From contig JAAYBV010000007.1 of assembly GCA_012744475.1 (NCBI GenBank), forward strand, positions 26,972-90,971: 64,000 nt of DNA, read 5' to 3'. How positions within the stretch are numbered: position 1 is the stretch's first letter; the number at the start of each line of letters is the position of its first letter. The notes under the pieces were generated by a model, which saw only the letters and a list, made by a program, of their open reading frames with translations, did not search any database and was not told the origin of the DNA. Source of the stretch: Phycisphaerae bacterium. Lineage in GTDB: Bacteria > Planctomycetota > Phycisphaerae > Sedimentisphaerales > Anaerobacaceae. Of the stretch, positions 59,848 to 64,000 are shown one piece after another. The translations under genes and the position numbers were made by a program.

Positions 59848-61531
59848 GATTGTCTCCTTCTTCGTCGAATGAGGTTGCTCGCATGTGGGAATCGAAAAGG
59901 GACGTCTCTTCGCCTGGGGACAGCCGGGCCGGGATGTCGAGCCAGAACGTCGAGCCGACGTCCACCTGGCTCTCCAGGCCGATCGTGCCGGCCAGCATCT
60001 GCGCCAACTCCTTGCAGATCGACAGGCCGAGTCCGCTGCCCGGCGTCTCCCGCGTCAGCGAGCCGTCCACCTGCCGGAACTTCTCGAAGATCGTCTCCCG
60101 GTCGGACTCCGCGATCCCGCAACCGGTGTCGGTGACGGCAATGCGCACCGTATCGGCATCGAGCATCTCGGCGCGAATCTCGATCGAGCCCCGCGCCGGG
60201 GTGAACTTCACCGCGTTGCTCAGGAAGTTGTAGAGCACCTGCTGCACCTTGCCCCCATCGGTCACGAGGATGGGCACATCGGGGTCCACCTCTGTTCGGA
60301 TCTTGATCCTCTTCTTCTTCGCCAGCAGCGTGAACGCCGAGACCAGCGACTCACAGAGCTGCGGCAGGGACACCGGCTCGATGCGCAGCTCCATCCGGCC
60401 GGCCTGCACCTTCGCCAGGTCGAGCAGGTCGTTGATCATGGCCAGCAGGCTGTTGCCGCTGCTGATGATGTTCTCGGCGTAGCGCTGTCCCTTGTCACGC
60501 CGCAGCAGCCCCGGCTTCTCCCGCAGCACCTGCGCAAACCCGAGAATGGCGTTCAGCGGCGTGCGAAATTCGTGCGACATGTTCGCCAGAAACTCGCTCT
60601 TGAGCTTGTTGGCCTTGTACAGCTCGATGTTCCGCTGGCTCAGCTCGGCAATCTTCGCATCGAGCTGCCGGTTGGCCTGATGCAGATTCTCCTGGGCGGC
60701 CTGGAGGTTGTCGAGCATGTGGTTGAACGCCTCGCTGAGCCGCTCGTACTCGTCGGCGGTCGCGATCACGCTGCGGATGTCCAGATTGCCCTCGGCGACG
60801 TTGTTGGCCAACGCCCGCAACTGCCGAATGGGCCGCAGGATGACCCGCTGCGTGATCCAGTAGAACGCCACCATGGCGCCGGTGGCGCCGATCAGCCCCG
60901 CGATCACCGTCCAGACGCGATTGAGGAACACCGTCTTCCTCAGGTCGCTGCCGATCCCGCGGGCCCGGACGGCCGCAACGCCCACAACCTCGTGCAACGC
61001 GAACGCGCCGGCCGACCCTTGGACGTTGTGACAGCTCACGCACGTTTCCGTCGCGCGAAACAAACGCACGTAATCGCTGCGCCACCGCCCGTCCACGCGG
61101 TTCAGCTCCAGACCATCGTCGCGGGTTTCATCGGCGATCAGTTCGTCGAACAGTCTCCGTTGCGCGTTGTTGAGGCGTTCGAGTCCCTCCTGGCCGGCGC
61201 GGCCGCGCAGAGGGATCCACAGCACGCCAGGCTCGTTCGGATCTCGCATCGCCCCCTGGCTGTTCAGCTCCGGCCGCGTCATGCGCGACAGCTCCTCCAA
61301 CTGGAAATGCGTCCGAAGAAGGACCGATTCGACGCGCATCTTGTTCGTATCGAGCAGGACCTTCTTGGTCAGTTGGCTCATCCAGATGTACGGCAGCAGC
61401 AGCGCGATGCTCAGGCTGAACAGCACGGCGGCCCCGAACATGATCCGACACTTCTCCGCCAGCGACAGAGGAGTCAGGTGCAGGAACCGGAGAACGCGTT
61501 GGAGACTCTCTCTCAGGTCGATACGCATCAT
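59819..61531 (-). CDS. Membrane histidine kinase with periplasmic CXXCH heme motif
   Basis: 570 residues: TM1 (about 28-50), a periplasmic domain of about 150 residues, TM2 (about 197-222), a HAMP linker (RPIRQLRALANNVAEGNLDI), and a coiled coil. The DHp domain has MSHEFRTPLNAILGF (His about 320). The HATPase boxes are NFLSNAVKFTP, DTGCGIAE, IFEKFRQVD and GSGLGLSICKELA. The sensor domain ends with CVSCHN (about 164-169), a c-type heme attachment motif as in DUF3365/Tll0287-like sensors, so redox or gas sensing is likely. No response regulator is in the window. Its gene overlaps the S9 peptidase gene. Confidence 0.94.
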   Translation of the reverse strand: MMRIDLRESLQRVLRFLHLTPLSLAEKCRIMFGAAVLFSLSIALLLPYIWMSQLTKKVLLDTNKMRVESVLLRTHFQLEELSRMTRPELNSQGAMRDPNEPGVLWIPLRGRAGQEGLERLNNAQRRLFDELIADETRDDGLELNRVDGRWRSDYVRLFRATETCVSCHNVQGSAGAFALHEVVGVAAVRARGIGSDLRKTVFLNRVWTVIAGLIGATGAMVAFYWITQRVILRPIRQLRALANNVAEGNLDIRSVIATADEYERLSEAFNHMLDNLQAAQENLHQANRQLDAKIAELSQRNIELYKANKLKSEFLANMSHEFRTPLNAILGFAQVLREKPGLLRRDKGQRYAENIISSGNSLLAMINDLLDLAKVQAGRMELRIEPVSLPQLCESLVSAFTLLAKKKRIKIRTEVDPDVPILVTDGGKVQQVLYNFLSNAVKFTPARGSIEIRAEMLDADTVRIAVTDTGCGIAESDRETIFEKFRQVDGSLTRETPGSGLGLSICKELAQMLAGTIGLESQVDVGSTFWLDIPARLSPGEETSLFDSHMRATSFDEEGDNHAQEQASDL

Positions 61532-61555
61532 TCTCTACTGACGATCGAAGAGTAC

Positions 61556-61575
61556 GGGCGAATGATGATCCGCCC
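61556..61575. repeat. Degenerate copy of the GGGCGAATCATGATTCGCCC palindrome
   Basis: GGGCGAATGATGATCCGCCC differs from the perfect palindrome at 19589-19608 at two positions. It lies between aspS and the kinase gene. Confidence 0.6.
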
Positions 61576-61660
61576 CTGCATTCGACCGGGGCCGGGACGT
61601 GCCCGGGCGCCCGGTCAGCCTGGGTCGGCTGATTCCCACGATCAACGGCGCGATCGCGGA

Positions 61661-63469
61661 TCAATTCTCCGGCTTGGGCTCCACCGCGTGCAGATGCTTC
61701 TGCGTCCGCAGGTTCAGCTCATCGAGCTGTTTGGAGTCCACCTCGCTGGGCGCATCGGTCATCAGACACTGGCCGCGCTGCGTCTTCGGGAACGCGATCA
61801 CGTCGCGGATGTTCTCCGTGCCGGTCAGCAGCATGGTGAGCCGGTCCAGGCCGAAAGCGATGCCCCCGTGCGGCGGCGCGCCGTAGTCCAGCGCCTTGAG
61901 GAAGAAACCGAACCGGTCCTCCGCCTGCTTCCGCGAGATGTTCAGCAGGTCGAAGACCTTCTGCTGCACTTCGGGCCGGTGGATACGAATGCTGCCCCCG
62001 CCGATCTCACTGCCGTTGACCACGATGTCGTACGCTTGCGAACGGATGTGCGCCGGGTCGGTTTCGAGCTTGCCCAGGTCCTCGGGCACCGGCGCGGTGA
62101 ACGGATGGTGAAGCGAATCGTAGCGTTTCTCGTCGGCGTTCCACTCGAACAGCGGGAAATCCACCACCCACAGAAAGGCAAAGCTCTTCGGATCGTACAG
62201 CTTCAGGTCGCGGGCGATCCGGCAGCGCAGCGGCGCCAATGCCTTGTTGGCGATGGATTCCTGGTCGGCCACCAACATCAGCACGTCTCCGTCCTTGGCG
62301 CCGAACCGCTGCACCAACTGCCGACCGAGATCGTCGCTGAAGAACTTGCCGATGCCCCCGATGAACGTCGGAGCGCCGTCTTCCATCTTGACCTTGAGCC
62401 ACGCCAGCCCCTTGGCGCCAAAGTCGGTCACCAGGGTGGTCAGCGTCTTTTCGATGTCGCTGCGCGAGTAGAACTCGCCCGAAGGAGCGCACAGGCCCTT
62501 GACCACTCCGCCGTTCTCGATGCACGAGGTGAAGACCTTGAACGTGGTCTGCCTGGCGAGGTCGGAGATATCCTTGAGCTTCATGTCGAAGCGCACGTCG
62601 GGCCGGTCGATTCCGTAGTCGGCCATCGCCTCCGCATAGGACATCCGCCGGATCGGCAAGGCCACCTCGACGCCGAGGACCTCTTTCCAGATGCGGGCGA
62701 CCAGCTCCGAATGGATCGCGATCACGTCGTCGACGTCCACGAAGCTCATCTCGACGTCGATCTGCGTGAATTCCGCCTGGCGGTCGGCCCGCGGGTCCTC
62801 GTCGCGGAAGCAACGGACGATCTGGAAGTACTTGTCGACGCCGCCGACCATCAGGATCTGCTTGAACAACTGCGGCGACTGCGGCAGTGCGTAGAAGGTG
62901 TTGCGCACCAGGCGGCTGGGCACGAGGAAATCGCGGGCGCCTTCCGGCGTGCTCTTGGCCAGCATCGGCGTCTCGATCTCCCAGAAACCCTTCTCGTCAA
63001 AATAGCGGCGCGCCAGCGACGTGACACGATGGCGGACGCGAAGCCGCTGCTGCACCTCGGGCCGACGCAGATCGAGGTATCGGTACATCAGCCGCGTCTC
63101 TTCGTTCGTCCTGCTCGCGTTGTCCAGCTCAAACGGAGGGGTCTTGGCCATGTTGAGGATTTCGAACCGCTCGACGACCACCTCGATCTGTCCGGTGGCC
63201 AGCTTGGGATTTTCCAGTCCCTCGCCGCGCGGACGGACCGTGCCGGCCGCGGCGATCACCCATTCACATCGCACCGTGCGAGCGAGCTGGTGCGATTCGG
63301 GACTGGTCTCCGGGTCGAACACGAGCTGCGTCAGTCCCTCCCGGTCCCGCACGTCGAAGAAGACCAGGTTGCCATGATCCCGATACGATTGGACCCAGCC
63401 GGTCACCACCACGCTCTTTCCGGCATCGGTCAGCCGAAGCTGGCCGCAATGATGCGTTCTCTTCAACAT
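61661..63469 (-). CDS. aspS: Aspartyl-tRNA synthetase, bacterial type
   Basis: About 602 residues from ATG 63469; the open frame upstream does not look coding. The N-terminal OB domain has HHCGQLRLTDAGKSVVVTGWV and HGNLVFFDVRDREG. The class II core has the flipping loop region, motif 2 (IVRCFRDEDPRADRQAEFTQIDVEMSF) and motif 3 (GIAFGLDRLTMLLTG). The bacterial GAD insertion domain lies near 290-420. Whether it also charges tRNA-Asn cannot be decided here. It has its own promoter. Confidence 0.97.
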   Translation of the reverse strand: MLKRTHHCGQLRLTDAGKSVVVTGWVQSYRDHGNLVFFDVRDREGLTQLVFDPETSPESHQLARTVRCEWVIAAAGTVRPRGEGLENPKLATGQIEVVVERFEILNMAKTPPFELDNASRTNEETRLMYRYLDLRRPEVQQRLRVRHRVTSLARRYFDEKGFWEIETPMLAKSTPEGARDFLVPSRLVRNTFYALPQSPQLFKQILMVGGVDKYFQIVRCFRDEDPRADRQAEFTQIDVEMSFVDVDDVIAIHSELVARIWKEVLGVEVALPIRRMSYAEAMADYGIDRPDVRFDMKLKDISDLARQTTFKVFTSCIENGGVVKGLCAPSGEFYSRSDIEKTLTTLVTDFGAKGLAWLKVKMEDGAPTFIGGIGKFFSDDLGRQLVQRFGAKDGDVLMLVADQESIANKALAPLRCRIARDLKLYDPKSFAFLWVVDFPLFEWNADEKRYDSLHHPFTAPVPEDLGKLETDPAHIRSQAYDIVVNGSEIGGGSIRIHRPEVQQKVFDLLNISRKQAEDRFGFFLKALDYGAPPHGGIAFGLDRLTMLLTGTENIRDVIAFPKTQRGQCLMTDAPSEVDSKQLDELNLRTQKHLHAVEPKPEN

Positions 63470-63541
63470 ACCCAGAATCTCTCGGTGTTCTTCCGTCCAG
63501 ACAAGCCACGGGAACAACCCGCAGGCAAGATGTAATCCGTC

Positions 63542-63571
63542 AGGATAGCAAAACTGGGGGGGCGTCGTCAA
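63542..63571 (-). promoter_or_regulatory. Sigma-70-type promoter of aspS
   Basis: On the - strand, TTGACG (63571-63566), an 18-base spacer and TATCCT (63547-63542). Start near 63535, about 66 bases before the ATG. Confidence 0.55.
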
Positions 63572-63661
63572 GAATCGGCTCGACGCGATTGCCCGTTTTG
63601 GCGCGAACCGGCGGGGGCCAGGCATGCCTTGCCCGTGCGGGCACGCCAGAGGCACAAGAAA

Positions 63662-63691
63662 GGGCCTGCCCCATCGTATGGGGGCAGGCCC
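63662..63691 (-). terminator. Intrinsic terminator of the gene at the right edge
   Basis: On the - strand GGGCCTGCCCC, an eight-base loop, GGGGCAGGCCC, then TTTCTTG. The perfect 11-base stem lies 47 bases after the stop codon. Confidence 0.75.
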
Positions 63692-63737
63692 TGTGTGATG
63701 CCTTCGAAGCAGCCGGTGTGCTGCCCTTTTCGAAGCG

Positions 63738-64000
63738 TTACTGAGCTGCGGGTCGGCCGAAGCCGATGTCGTCGACGTAGACCGTGCCGGCGCCGCCGGC
63801 CTGCGGGCTGGTCGCGCTGCCGACGCCGATGACCATCTTTTCGATCCGGCTCAGATTCACGCCGGCCAGATCGCTGTACGGAATCGCCCATTCCTGCCAC
63901 GACGGACGCAGGTTGATCGACTCATCCGCGTTCACCACCGTCGCGCTCTTGCCCGCGGCGTCCTCGATCCGCACATACATCGGCTCGGCCACCGAGTTGC
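63738..64000 (-). CDS. Secreted carbohydrate-binding-type protein, C-terminal fragment
   Basis: The frame is open to the window edge; only the last 87 residues or so are present. The fragment contains WQEWAIPYSDLAGVNLSRIEKMVIGVG and ends GTVYVDDIGFGRP. This is the same beta-sandwich module seen near residues 700-770 of the LamG protein at 21554-24505 (KQWNIDLASV, LSVGVDGGG, VYVDDIRLYR). A related large surface protein is therefore likely. The start and other domains lie outside the window. Confidence 0.8.
   Translation of the reverse strand, partial: NSVAEPMYVRIEDAAGKSATVVNADESINLRPSWQEWAIPYSDLAGVNLSRIEKMVIGVGSATSPQAGGAGTVYVDDIGFGRPAAQ

Overview
The window is 64 kb of high-GC, gene-dense chromosomal DNA from a Gram-negative bacterium. 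A Planctomycetota host, close to Phycisphaerae/Sedimentisphaerales, is inferred. The support is a fused LpxC-FabZ protein, lipid A and BamA genes that imply an outer membrane, several large secreted LamG, beta-helix, FN3 and PKD proteins, a Tat-exported sulfatase, an orphan terminase-like protein, and a FlgM-like 61-residue peptide. No rRNA, CRISPR array, prophage or intact insertion sequence was seen.

Left third (1-26.5 kb), accessory and mostly + strand. It holds a small-protein/nucleotidyltransferase pair, a sulfatase, a secreted repeat protein, a divergent Nramp-family transporter (- strand), a FlgM-like peptide, rpiB, a 1508-residue FN3/PKD/CARDB protein behind a sigma-28-type promoter, and a secreted FAD oxidoreductase fused to a helical-barrel domain. 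These are followed by a duplicated beta-helix protein, the terminase-like protein, a LamG/discoidin protein behind a long structured 5' leader, a lipoyl-less E2 acyltransferase and a secreted esterase. The mix suggests polysaccharide or glycoconjugate scavenging. Most of the dispersed hairpin and heptad repeats lie here, some of them in frame inside genes.

Middle (26.5-41.2 kb). The ribH-nusB-parA operon, two hsp20 genes behind a consensus sigma-54 promoter, a TPR protein, an ECF sigma/anti-sigma-like/lipoprotein operon, a TPR membrane protein, nadK, dxs, a frameshifted cysteine-cluster gene, and dnaA. The dnaA upstream region carries DnaA-box-like sites and is a candidate origin.

Right (41.7-64 kb), housekeeping and all - strand. 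One long unit runs tRNA-Gln, glmU, prs, rplY, pth, rpsF, ssb, rpsR, rplI. A second runs dnaB, bamA, ompH, lpxD, lpxC-fabZ, lpxA, a GnnA-like oxidoreductase and a PfkB kinase (helicase, outer-membrane assembly and lipid A genes together). Then come a histidine kinase with a CXXCH heme motif overlapping an S9 peptidase gene, aspS, and the 3' end of another secreted protein.

All assignments come from reading the sequence. Promoter calls are consensus matches with correct spacing, not experimental sites.
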